Shown here: piece by piece, positions 14,147 to 20,231 of the stretch | Layout: each line of letters begins with the position of its first letter | How positions within the stretch are numbered: the first letter of the stretch is position 1 | DNA from: a virus | Strand: one strand, 5' to 3' | IMG/VR virus record: IMGVR_UViG_3300018420_000123 | Coordinates: 1-23,287 of that record | DNA: 23,287 bases | Program-made: the position numbers and the translations under genes | The notes under the pieces: model-generated | The model's database searches: none | What the model saw: only the letters and a program-made list of their open reading frames with translations | Told to the model about the DNA's origin: nothing

Positions 14147-15043
14147 ATGTTTGAACATGTAACTTTTGACAAACTAAAAGATATAACTAAGAAAGTTAAA
14201 CCATACAGAGGAAGTAACAACCACTATCCTGTATTTCCGCATTACAGACATCAGTCGTATAAGAGATTCTTTGCTCATGGGAAACTGTATGACTTAGCTG
14301 ATAACAACAAAGAAGCATTTATCATTGAGTATCAAGGTCGACCATTGATTGTGGTCAATGAAGATAATGTAGTCGAGTTTCTACAAGATCATTACTATCA
14401 AGGTGACAGAATGTTTCTTACTCAATTATGTGATAACCCATCAGGATACTATCGTCAAGGGTGGTGGCACGAGGGACAGTTAGTGTGTAACGATGAGAGA
14501 CGAGGCGGTAACGTGTGGGTGAATGTGCTAGACGCAAAAGGTCATTATGCACAATTCAGACCGATACACCCTAAGATACGATACAACATGCTGACCAACG
14601 AACCACTTGTCGCTTATGACATTATTTCACCACGCGTGGACAGAACCAAGAACATAGATATTACTGACAAACTTAACAGTGTATTCAAGCAAGTCGAAAC
14701 ATTTTGGAGAGCGTCAGGTGATAAGTTTCACGAGTTGGTTCAAGAGTTGGCTAAAGAGGGTAAAGCAAAGTATGAAGACCACTCATGGCGAAACTCGTAT
14801 GAAACTATGTATAAAAGAGGTGAGATAGATTTGCTATCAGCCATAATATTAGATACGGAATATTCGTATTGGGTATGGCATGACGGCAAGAATGTAGAGG
14901 GGGCTATCAAAGGTGTTAAGCAGAAACTTAAAGAAATGATATGGGAGTGGGAACAAGCCTATAACGAGAGCATAACACCATGTGAGTTAGCTTATATACC
15001 AACAAATGACAGACTACAAATCAGATTGAGAGGTGAGAAATGA
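14147..15043 (+). CDS. Unrecognised 298-aa protein, fourth gene of the ATPase/VWA block
   Basis: I do not recognise the family. The protein is rich in aromatic residues, H and R in its first half (PYRGSNNHYPVFPHYRHQSY, YYRQGWWHEGQLVC). It has a helical second half (LNSVFKQVETFWRASGDKFH; GVKQKLKEMIWEWEQAYNES). There is no ATPase, nuclease or membrane signature. It follows the VWA gene after a palindrome and an unusually strong ribosome site, and its end overlaps the next gene (ATGA). Its shared control suggests it works with, or is a target of, the upstream ATPase/VWA pair. This is inference from context. Confidence 0.8.
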   Translation: MFEHVTFDKLKDITKKVKPYRGSNNHYPVFPHYRHQSYKRFFAHGKLYDLADNNKEAFIIEYQGRPLIVVNEDNVVEFLQDHYYQGDRMFLTQLCDNPSGYYRQGWWHEGQLVCNDERRGGNVWVNVLDAKGHYAQFRPIHPKIRYNMLTNEPLVAYDIISPRVDRTKNIDITDKLNSVFKQVETFWRASGDKFHELVQELAKEGKAKYEDHSWRNSYETMYKRGEIDLLSAIILDTEYSYWVWHDGKNVEGAIKGVKQKLKEMIWEWEQAYNESITPCELAYIPTNDRLQIRLRGEK

Positions 15044-15276
15044 GTATGCCAAGTAGAGAAGAAGAAAGACATAATTACTTTGTTAACGAACTGCGGTCAA
15101 GGTTCACCAATGTCGAGATATTAAAGCACTTTGCTGATTTAATGCGACAACGCATGAAAAAAGGTGATGAGGTTATGATAGATTGGGCTTTGGATTATAT
15201 GATTGAACACATTGACCCAAGTGACGCACTAGATGAAGTTGCTGACGCAATAGGATTTGAGGAGATAAATGTATGA
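15040..15276 (+). CDS. Small acidic helical protein (78 aa)
   Basis: The start overlaps the previous stop by four bases (ATGA) and the stop runs into the next ribosome site, so it sits in a coupled gene chain. The sequence MSMPSREEERHNYFVNELRS and the later DYMIEHIDPSDALDEVADAI form two or three helices with a strongly acidic C-terminus. No cysteine pairs or membrane segments. Function unknown. Confidence 0.75.
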   Translation: MSMPSREEERHNYFVNELRSRFTNVEILKHFADLMRQRMKKGDEVMIDWALDYMIEHIDPSDALDEVADAIGFEEINV

Positions 15277-15288
15277 AGGAGAATCGTG

Positions 15289-15525
15289 ATGTTAGTTAAA
15301 CATTTAATTAAAGAATTACAGAAAATGAACCCTGAACTACATGTTGAAGTTGATTTAACGAATGATACAGGTGAATCAATTAACCATGATTTTTCAGACT
15401 TTCCACTAACTACATATGTAGCACAAGATTTTCACGAAGTAGTCGAATGTGAAAATAATTATGGAAGTTGGGTTCGGCTATCTTTTAATAATTTTAGTAG
15501 AGTTAATTATGGAGATGAAGAATGA
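15289..15525 (+). CDS. Small phage protein (78 aa) beginning MLVKHLIKELQKM
   Basis: The N-terminus (LVKHLIKELQKMNPELHVEVDL) follows a pattern seen in many short phage proteins of unknown function, with a helix then a strand ending in alternating hydrophobics. ATG at 15289 is chosen over GTG at 15286 because AAGGAG (15276-15281) is 7 bases upstream. The tail is acidic and aromatic. Its stop overlaps the next start (ATGA). Confidence 0.75.
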   Translation: MLVKHLIKELQKMNPELHVEVDLTNDTGESINHDFSDFPLTTYVAQDFHEVVECENNYGSWVRLSFNNFSRVNYGDEE

Positions 15526-15701
15526 AAACGTATCGAGTTTATATCACGCAATACTGTGAACCAATAGTTGTTCGAGCGAAAGATGAAGATGACGCTAGAA
15601 ATAAAGCAACCGAAGACCACGTTTGGGAAGTAACAGACGTGGATTTTAGAATCGAAGATGATTCAGAACCAACGTGGGAGGAACAAAATGGGCTATCGTA
15701 G
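15522..15701 (+). CDS. Small phage protein (59 aa) beginning MKTYRVYITQYCE
   Basis: The short frame starts in an ATGA overlap with the preceding gene and ends inside the next one, so it fills what would otherwise be a 160-base gap. The sequence MKTYRVYITQYCEPIVVRAK followed by DEDDARNKATEDHVWEV has the strand-then-helix pattern of small phage proteins in which an Ala-rich helix follows a VxAxDxDxA motif. The tail is acidic. The layout makes it a confident gene despite its size. Function unknown. Confidence 0.75.
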   Translation: MKTYRVYITQYCEPIVVRAKDEDDARNKATEDHVWEVTDVDFRIEDDSEPTWEEQNGLS

Positions 15702-16131
15702 CGAAGTAGCAATAGGTATAAGAATGCAACCTGACACCACGTCAGGTCAGGATTACCTTGATAAGAAGAAACTTTGGAATACGTTTGTAGCAGAGTGTAA
15801 GACAAGACACCCTCTAGCTTTCGACAACAAAGACTTATGTTTTACTATCTTTAACGATAAAAGAATGATGGGTTTCACTCAGTATGAACTAAAGTGGTAC
15901 CCTGATTTTAAAGATGTTCAAGCGTTTATGGGAGTTATTGATATCGCTAAAGATTATAACGAGCAACACGAGTCAGAGTTGTTTGAAACCGCATACGTCA
16001 GAGTTGGAGAAGAATCTGACGATGTAGAAGTTGACTATACAGGTAGTGGGTGGGAGATGTTTCAACCATACTCAGGTATTGGCGGTGAGTTATATGATGA
16101 ACTTTATGAGGACAAGAAAAATGGACTATGA
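15688..16131 (+). CDS. MGYRSEV-type phage protein (147 aa) with embedded palindrome
   Basis: The N-terminus MGYRSEVAIGI is a recurrent opening of phage proteins of unknown function. ATG at 15688 is used because GGGAGG lies about 7 bases upstream; the longer frame from 15658 has no site and would not give this conserved start. Residues 14-21 (PDTTSGQD) are encoded by a 17-bp palindrome copy that appears inserted in frame. The rest mixes strands and helices, with FQPYSGIGGELYDELYEDKK at the C-terminus. It overlaps both neighbours. Confidence 0.82.
   Translation: MGYRSEVAIGIRMQPDTTSGQDYLDKKKLWNTFVAECKTRHPLAFDNKDLCFTIFNDKRMMGFTQYELKWYPDFKDVQAFMGVIDIAKDYNEQHESELFETAYVRVGEESDDVEVDYTGSGWEMFQPYSGIGGELYDELYEDKKNGL
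15730..15746. repeat. 17-bp palindrome copy 10, inside a gene
   Basis: CCTGACACCACGTCAGG, arms of 6 bp with a 5-base centre, followed by TCAGGA. It encodes PDTTSGQD in the 147-aa protein. Confidence 0.75.
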
Positions 16132-16285
16132 CATAAACGAAATCAAACTACCAATTACACTACGCACGGACAAAGATACAATCGTGCAATTCACATTAGA
16201 TAGTGGAGTGTTATCGGACGAGACATTATCTATGATATTCAAAGACATTGACAAAGAACTAGAGAGAAAGGGGTATGCGTCATGA
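16121..16285 (+). CDS. Small phage protein (54 aa)
   Basis: The start at 16121 overlaps the previous gene by 11 bases. GAGG lies about 7 bases upstream, and the frame before it is only a shadow of that gene. The protein (MDYDINEIKLPITLRTDKDT) starts with two strands and ends in a charged helix (DETLSMIFKDIDKELERKGY). Coupled to the next gene by ATGA. Function unknown. Confidence 0.7.
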   Translation: MDYDINEIKLPITLRTDKDTIVQFTLDSGVLSDETLSMIFKDIDKELERKGYAS

Positions 16286-16521
16286 GAGTGCAAGACGGAG
16301 TAAGTTATGGTGATATGTTCTTAGGTGTAGTTATGGGCATATTAATTGGGTGGGGGGTAACATATTTGTGGCAAGAATTAGAACCACTGATTAACCCACT
16401 ACCACCTGATTATGTATGTCAGAAAGGTATAGCTTTCCAAGCTACCGAGTATGGCAGTAATATTTATTTAAAAACAGGTCAAGCATGTATTGACACAACC
16501 TTTGGGGAGGAAATGAAATGA
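16282..16521 (+). CDS. Small membrane protein (79 aa)
   Basis: A hydrophobic segment at about residues 10-30 (GDMFLGVVMGILIGWGVTYL) is followed by a polar region with two cysteines (YVCQKGIAFQ and GQACIDTTF) that could form a disulfide on the outer side of the membrane. It starts and ends in ATGA overlaps. Size and topology would suit a phage membrane or lysis-associated protein, but no specific family is recognised. Confidence 0.75.
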   Translation: MRVQDGVSYGDMFLGVVMGILIGWGVTYLWQELEPLINPLPPDYVCQKGIAFQATEYGSNIYLKTGQACIDTTFGEEMK

Positions 16522-16703
16522 ACCAATGTGATAAATGTGGTGCAAGAGATAATCATGAAGATAAAAATAGTATGTTTTATGCGACTGATTTCTTTTGGCA
16601 CGGTGATATAAAAGAAGACTATGACATGGGTGATTACTCTTGTCTATGTAGAAAATGTTTTGATGAGGGTAATTATTGGATTAATAAAGGGGAAATGAAA
16701 TGA
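16518..16703 (+). CDS. Small zinc-binding protein (61 aa)
   Basis: CDKC at residues 4-7 and CLCRKC at about 43-48 give two cysteine pairs around an acidic, aromatic middle, fitting one zinc-binding knuckle fold. GGGGAGG precedes the start inside the previous gene, and both ends overlap neighbours by four bases. The C-terminal codons GEMK and their bases (GGGGAAATGAAATG) repeat at the end of neighbouring genes, so the overlaps share a common ribosome site sequence. Confidence 0.72.
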   Translation: MNQCDKCGARDNHEDKNSMFYATDFFWHGDIKEDYDMGDYSCLCRKCFDEGNYWINKGEMK

Positions 16704-16936
16704 TGTTTTTAGATTTAAAAAACGAAGATCATGCAAATGTGTTTAACAAGGTATGTTCAGGGGAAATAACCGAGTTACACCCATGCCCACATGGACATGA
16801 TTATGAGAGCCAACAAACTTGTTCTCATTATGAAGAACAAGACGAAAGTGACTTTGGTGAATGCTCTACATGGCTTGTTAGAAACACAAAATGTTACTGT
16901 GAACTACAACCTATAAATTTTTATGAGGGGAAATGA
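16700..16936 (+). CDS. Small cysteine/histidine-rich protein (78 aa)
   Basis: It contains C19, then CPHGHDYESQQTCSHYEEQD and CSTW, followed by CYC near the end. The seven Cys and four His residues suggest a metal site or disulfides. It is acidic with no membrane segment. It starts in an ATGA overlap, and its final codons contain the ribosome site GAGGGG for the next gene. Function unknown. Confidence 0.7.
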   Translation: MMFLDLKNEDHANVFNKVCSGEITELHPCPHGHDYESQQTCSHYEEQDESDFGECSTWLVRNTKCYCELQPINFYEGK

Positions 16937-16937
16937 A

Positions 16938-17945
16938 ATGAATGCACAGAAGTTTAATTACTTTAGAAATGATAGTATCACAATAGATTCAGGACTTGAG
17001 CCACTCATCGGTGAATTATGTCATAGGTATGACATGAAAGTTTTGAACAAAATTAATATCAGACAACAATGGGGAGGACAGTATTGGACATACACTGAGA
17101 CCTCTCGTGGAGGTAGTGAAAAATACTATGATGGTTATGTTTTAAGCAGAAGTGGTTTTCCTGAGATAGTAGCATGGACTGATGGTGAGACATACTACAT
17201 GTCGGCTGATACTCAATTAAAAGAAAGAAGTGATGGCAAGTTTCTCAATGCTAAAAGATTATCTGACTTGATGAAGAAGTTTGATAAGCGAGTTGACACA
17301 GGACGACATAATCCACATGACTTAAAACATTGGGTTACAGGCGGTCAATATGCAGACACAGTTGTTCAAGATGTTTCATCATCAAGTAAGTTGACAAGAT
17401 CATACTCAGACATATCAATGAATGGTGCTGAGTTACACCTATTGTTAGATAGTTTCATAAATCATGCAGATATGTCTTCATCACAAAGACAGTCATTTGA
17501 AATTAAACTACAAGACTTAGACAACAAATATAATGCAGTGCAGAACGCTAGTAATATTGTTAGAGAAAAACTAGAGAAACCTTTTTATGTTGTAGGTAAA
17601 TCTCTGATGTCACACTCTGATGAATCATGTGTTGTATGGAAAGCTAAGATAGAAAATAATCAATTTATTTTAGTTGAAACACCAAAAGCATACAGACGAT
17701 TTGAAGACTGTCCTGTTCACGACAAGCTAAGACCCATTACAACAATGTTTGCTATCGCTCATGAGGATAAATCTAGAGAATATAACAGAAGCACAAAATG
17801 GTTACTAGATAAAGTTATACCACAAACAGAACATTACAGTCAGACCCATACGTTTGACGCTGACACAGGTGTTGGATACTTTGACTATATGAGATGTCAC
17901 AACGATTTCAAAATGGTATATACTTATATACTAGATGTCGATTAA
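16938..17945 (+). CDS. Unrecognised 335-aa phage protein
   Basis: I do not recognise the family. ATG at 16938 is chosen since GAGGGG (16925-16930) is 7 bases upstream, while ATG at 16923 has none. The first 120 residues are rich in Y, W and G (QQWGGQYWTYTETSRGGSEK). A helical middle follows (NHADMSSSQRQSFEIKLQDL). The C-terminal part (FDADTGVGYFDYMRCHNDFK) is mixed. No ATPase, nuclease or membrane motif is seen. Its size stands out among the tiny neighbours. It overlaps the next gene by 11 bases. Confidence 0.8.
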   Translation: MNAQKFNYFRNDSITIDSGLEPLIGELCHRYDMKVLNKINIRQQWGGQYWTYTETSRGGSEKYYDGYVLSRSGFPEIVAWTDGETYYMSADTQLKERSDGKFLNAKRLSDLMKKFDKRVDTGRHNPHDLKHWVTGGQYADTVVQDVSSSSKLTRSYSDISMNGAELHLLLDSFINHADMSSSQRQSFEIKLQDLDNKYNAVQNASNIVREKLEKPFYVVGKSLMSHSDESCVVWKAKIENNQFILVETPKAYRRFEDCPVHDKLRPITTMFAIAHEDKSREYNRSTKWLLDKVIPQTEHYSQTHTFDADTGVGYFDYMRCHNDFKMVYTYILDVD

Positions 17946-18318
17946 ATTAGAACCTATACCCCACTTTGTGATGACGGACTATATCCGTGTCCCTGTCAAA
18001 AGAGACGGAGAGAACTTTATCGTTTACTTAGAGAAGAACTATGTTAGACGATACACTCTCTCCACTCTCCCTGATTTTATATCATCTAAGATTACCATAG
18101 CTAATGTATTAACAAACGAAATAAAACAAGACCACGAACTACAACACTACGATATTTTTATTTGTGATTCGGATAACGGAGACCCTGACATTGGGTGGCG
18201 GGCAAGTGAATCTATTTATGTCGTCATCTTACATTTAAAAGAGTATGCTAAGTTATTAGGAAAAACAAATGACTCCCGAAAAGAAAATAAAAGAGAAAGT
18301 AAAAAAGATACTGACTAA
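17935..18318 (+). CDS. Unrecognised 127-aa phage protein
   Basis: It opens MSIKLEPIPHFVMTDYIRVP, then alternates strands and short helices up to about residue 105. The C-terminus is highly charged (NDSRKENKRESKKDTD). There are no metal or membrane motifs. Its last 50 bases overlap the VRR-NUC gene in another frame, so the basic tail may partly be a by-product of that overlap. Function unknown. Confidence 0.7.
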   Translation: MSIKLEPIPHFVMTDYIRVPVKRDGENFIVYLEKNYVRRYTLSTLPDFISSKITIANVLTNEIKQDHELQHYDIFICDSDNGDPDIGWRASESIYVVILHLKEYAKLLGKTNDSRKENKRESKKDTD

Positions 18319-18577
18319 ACTTAACTGCTATTACTGTATGCCCGCAACGGGAGGTTATGGTGCTAGTGGTGTTCCTGATATTCTAGCTTGTCATCAAGGC
18401 ATGTTCATAGGTATAGAAACCAAAGCCAACGGCAACAAACCCACTGCACTCCAACAGAAACATCTAAGAGATATTAGTATCTCAGGTGGTAAATCTTTAG
18501 TTATTGACGAAACGAATATAGATATGCTAGAGTTTTATATCAAGGGTAAGAGAATATACAATATAGATGAAAAATAG
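18269..18577 (+). CDS. VRR-NUC domain nuclease
   Basis: The product has 102 aa, the size of a stand-alone VRR-NUC domain. The nuclease core shows E4, GVPDIL with D37, GIETK with E50 and K52, and LQQKHL with Q62, followed by GGKSLVI. This is the PD-(D/E)XK arrangement of phage VRR-NUC proteins, which cleave DNA junctions or flaps in this superfamily. A role in replication or recombination intermediates would suit its place before the polymerase. The start is deep inside the preceding gene. Confidence 0.88.
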   Translation: MTPEKKIKEKVKKILTKLNCYYCMPATGGYGASGVPDILACHQGMFIGIETKANGNKPTALQQKHLRDISISGGKSLVIDETNIDMLEFYIKGKRIYNIDEK

Positions 18578-18824
18578 AAAAACCAACCTGACATCAGGTC
18601 AGGACGATAAAGTAAATCACCCATCACATTACACTCAAGGTAAGGTCGAGTGTATTGACGCCATCGAGTCAGCAACCACTAATCTTATCGGTATCGTAGC
18701 CGTGTGTGTAGCCAACGTCATTAAGTATGTGTGGCGATTCGCATTGAAGAATGGTATTGAAGATTTAGACAAAGCTGATTTTTATTTACAAAAATTACGC
18801 AAGAAAGTGAGAAAAAAACAATGA
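18567..18824 (+). CDS. DUF3310 protein with embedded palindrome
   Basis: The product has 85 aa. The core VNHPSHYTQGKVECIDAIES, the later NVIKYVWRFALKNG and EDLDKADFYLQKL form the DUF3310 pattern found in many phages; phage T7 gp1.7, a nucleotide kinase, belongs to this group, so a nucleotide-related role is possible but not shown. The family normally begins close to VNHPSHY. The extra N-terminal residues NLTSGQDD are encoded by a copy of the 17-bp palindrome. The start overlaps the nuclease gene by 11 bases, with no good ribosome site. Confidence 0.88.
   Translation: MKNRKTNLTSGQDDKVNHPSHYTQGKVECIDAIESATTNLIGIVAVCVANVIKYVWRFALKNGIEDLDKADFYLQKLRKKVRKKQ
18587..18603. repeat. 17-bp palindrome copy 11, inside a gene
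   Basis: CCTGACATCAGGTCAGG, arms of 6 bp with a 5-base centre, in the 5' end of the DUF3310 gene. It shares the TSGQD-coding part with copy 10. Confidence 0.75.
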
Positions 18825-19078
18825 GTCAAGATTTGTTTAGACGAGTCAGAAGTTTATTACAAGACCATGTTCGATTACTTAATCAACATAGCTTAGGTGA
18901 CACACATGTGCAAGAAGCAGAGTCTATCATTGATGAGATTAATATTTTGTTGCAGTCAGACGAAGTTAAAAATATTGAACATCAGATTGATGAGGCGGAA
19001 CGCAAGCTCGTAAGCGAAGACATCGCTGAAGAAATACTTAACGGAAAGTATTGTGTCGGCGGCAATTGTGAAGACTAA
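18821..19078 (+). CDS. Helical 85-aa phage protein
   Basis: The protein (MSQDLFRRVRSLLQDHVRLL...) is nearly all helix. Its heptad-like middle (EAESIIDEINILLQSDEVKN, IEHQIDEAERKL) suggests a coiled coil or helical hairpin. Two cysteines close the chain (YCVGGNC). The start overlaps DUF3310 by four bases (ATGA). Function unknown. Confidence 0.72.
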   Translation: MSQDLFRRVRSLLQDHVRLLNQHSLGDTHVQEAESIIDEINILLQSDEVKNIEHQIDEAERKLVSEDIAEEILNGKYCVGGNCED

Positions 19079-19105
19079 GAACTGGTATCAATTTTCACCA
19101 TTAAT

Positions 19106-19297
19106 ATGCGAAAGCGTCATTTTATAATTTTAGATTTTGAGAATGAACCGTTGCGAACTTTTTATACAAAAGTAGACGCAGAGTGGTTTATTAAAGATAA
19201 GCCTGACTGCACCATTAAAACGATTCTAACTGAACAACCATCTACCGAATTGAGCCATGAAGAATTTACGGCCAAATACGGTGAACCACTTTTTTAA
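19106..19297 (+). CDS. Small phage protein (63 aa)
   Basis: The sequence MRKRHFIILDFENEPLRTFY then TKVDAEWFIKDKPDCTIKTI follows the common small-phage-protein pattern of a strand pair, an FxTKxxAEWF helix and another strand. No ribosome site is evident before the ATG, and it is one of the few genes in this run not overlapping its upstream neighbour. Function unknown. Confidence 0.7.
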   Translation: MRKRHFIILDFENEPLRTFYTKVDAEWFIKDKPDCTIKTILTEQPSTELSHEEFTAKYGEPLF

Positions 19298-19308
19298 GAA
19301 AGGAAAAC

Positions 19309-19554
19309 ATGGGTAACAAATATACACAAGACCAATACAATGAGTTTTTAGAAAGAGCCATACGGTTCATGAAAGAAAACCCAAACGCCTCAAGAGCAAA
19401 GGTAGCTCTCTATGCCGGTGTAGGCGTTGCTGTATTGGAAAGATTTGAAAAAGAGGGTAAACTAAAACTTCCTCCAGTTATGACAAGTAAACAAGCAAGG
19501 GCAAGAAATAATTGGGCAACAACATTAGGACAATTAAGTGGCAGACGAGGCTGA
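19309..19554 (+). CDS. Probable helix-turn-helix protein (81 aa)
   Basis: Residues about 26-55 (NASRAKVALYAGVGVAVLER then FEKEGKLKLPP) have the spacing of a helix-turn-helix in which ASRAKVALYAGV is helix-turn and VAVLERFEKEG is the recognition helix. The C-terminus is basic (SKQARARNNWATTLGQLSGR). AAGGAAA lies 5-8 bases before the start. DNA binding is inferred. It is a candidate ligand for one of the repeated palindromes, though nothing links them directly. Confidence 0.7.
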   Translation: MGNKYTQDQYNEFLERAIRFMKENPNASRAKVALYAGVGVAVLERFEKEGKLKLPPVMTSKQARARNNWATTLGQLSGRRG

Positions 19555-19738
19555 TTTAGCAAATGATGAGGCGCAACGACAATTAGACGTTACACTAAGA
19601 TCAATCAAAACAGATGTTCCCACTAATGATACGCATAAGTGTATTTGGTGTGGCGAATCTATTAAACAAGATGATGGACGTCGTTGGTGCTCAGTTGAAT
19701 GCCGTAACGAACATGAATTATATGCAAATAAACTATGA
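19538..19738 (+). CDS. TraR/DksA-like RNA polymerase regulator
   Basis: The product has 66 aa with a GTG start. From this start it begins MADEADLAND, which aligns without gaps to F-plasmid TraR (MSDEADEAYS), including D6 and A8, the tip residues that enter the RNA polymerase secondary channel. A single helix follows to about residue 25. A four-cysteine zinc finger comes next, C35, C38, C51, C55 (CIWCGESIKQDDGRRWCSVEC). TraR is 73 aa with the same plan, although its last pair is CxxC. TraR-type proteins alter host promoter choice without ppGpp. It overlaps the upstream gene by 17 bases and the next by four. Confidence 0.8.
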   Translation: MADEADLANDEAQRQLDVTLRSIKTDVPTNDTHKCIWCGESIKQDDGRRWCSVECRNEHELYANKL

Positions 19739-19926
19739 CAACCAAATCACCATGCAAAAACTATTGTCGATACGAACAATTCGAGGGCGAACAAGTGTGC
19801 GAAGCTTGTGGAAGAACATATGATGATCTTGACGTTTGGCTTACTGCCTCCGATTCTACCAAAAAAGATATTAAAAAACACGCAAGAGAAAGACTTAAAA
19901 GGCTCAAACATGCTAAAAGTAGGTAA
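19735..19926 (+). CDS. DUF1289 protein (63 aa)
   Basis: SPCKNYCRYE at residues 5-14 and VCEACGRTYDDLDVWL at 21-36 match the DUF1289 pattern SPCxxxC...CxxCgRTxxEixxW, with four cysteines (C7, C11, C22, C25) probably binding zinc. A basic helix follows (KKDIKKHARERLKRLKHAKS). It starts in an ATGA overlap with the TraR-like gene. Family function is not established. The adjacency of two small zinc proteins may point to joint transcription control. Confidence 0.82.
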   Translation: MTTKSPCKNYCRYEQFEGEQVCEACGRTYDDLDVWLTASDSTKKDIKKHARERLKRLKHAKSR

Positions 19927-20062
19927 AGCAATTTGTCACAAGTGTGGAGACACTGCTCATTTCCATCAGAAAGTTTGGTGGTGTGGGTATAGGTCTGAGA
20001 TGGGAACATATAACATAGTAGGTTATTGCAAGAAAGAAGAGGAGAAAAATGACAAACGATGA
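19910..20062 (+). CDS. Small cysteine-pair protein (50 aa)
   Basis: ATG at 19910 lies inside the end of the DUF1289 gene and gives MLKVGKAICHKCGDTAHFHQ, with CHKC at residues 9-12 and two further single cysteines (WWCGY, GYCKK). This is enough for one zinc site. AAGG lies about 9 bases upstream. The longer frame from 19808 is a shadow of DUF1289. It overlaps the next gene by 14 bases. Function unknown. Confidence 0.62.
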   Translation: MLKVGKAICHKCGDTAHFHQKVWWCGYRSEMGTYNIVGYCKKEEEKNDKR

Positions 20063-20231
20063 GTTTATTAAACTATTTAAAGAAGCACTACGAAAATTAA
20101 ATTTAGAAACAGAAATTAAAATAAATGAAAAAGAAGTTGTATTTCCAGTAGGAAAATGGAGTCCTGATGAAACAGAAAAAATACTTACAACCATATCTGA
20201 CTATATAAAACACGGAAAGAATTCTCATTGA
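20049..20231 (+). CDS. Small helical protein (60 aa) before DNA polymerase
   Basis: The protein (MTNDEFIKLFKEALRKLNLE...) has a charged N-terminal helix, a short strand region (INEKEVVFPVGKW) and a C-terminal helix (DETEKILTTISDYIKHGKNS). AGAGG lies 8 bases before the start. Its stop overlaps the polymerase start (TGATG), so the two are translated together. A polymerase accessory role is possible but rests on position only. Confidence 0.7.
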   Translation: MTNDEFIKLFKEALRKLNLETEIKINEKEVVFPVGKWSPDETEKILTTISDYIKHGKNSH

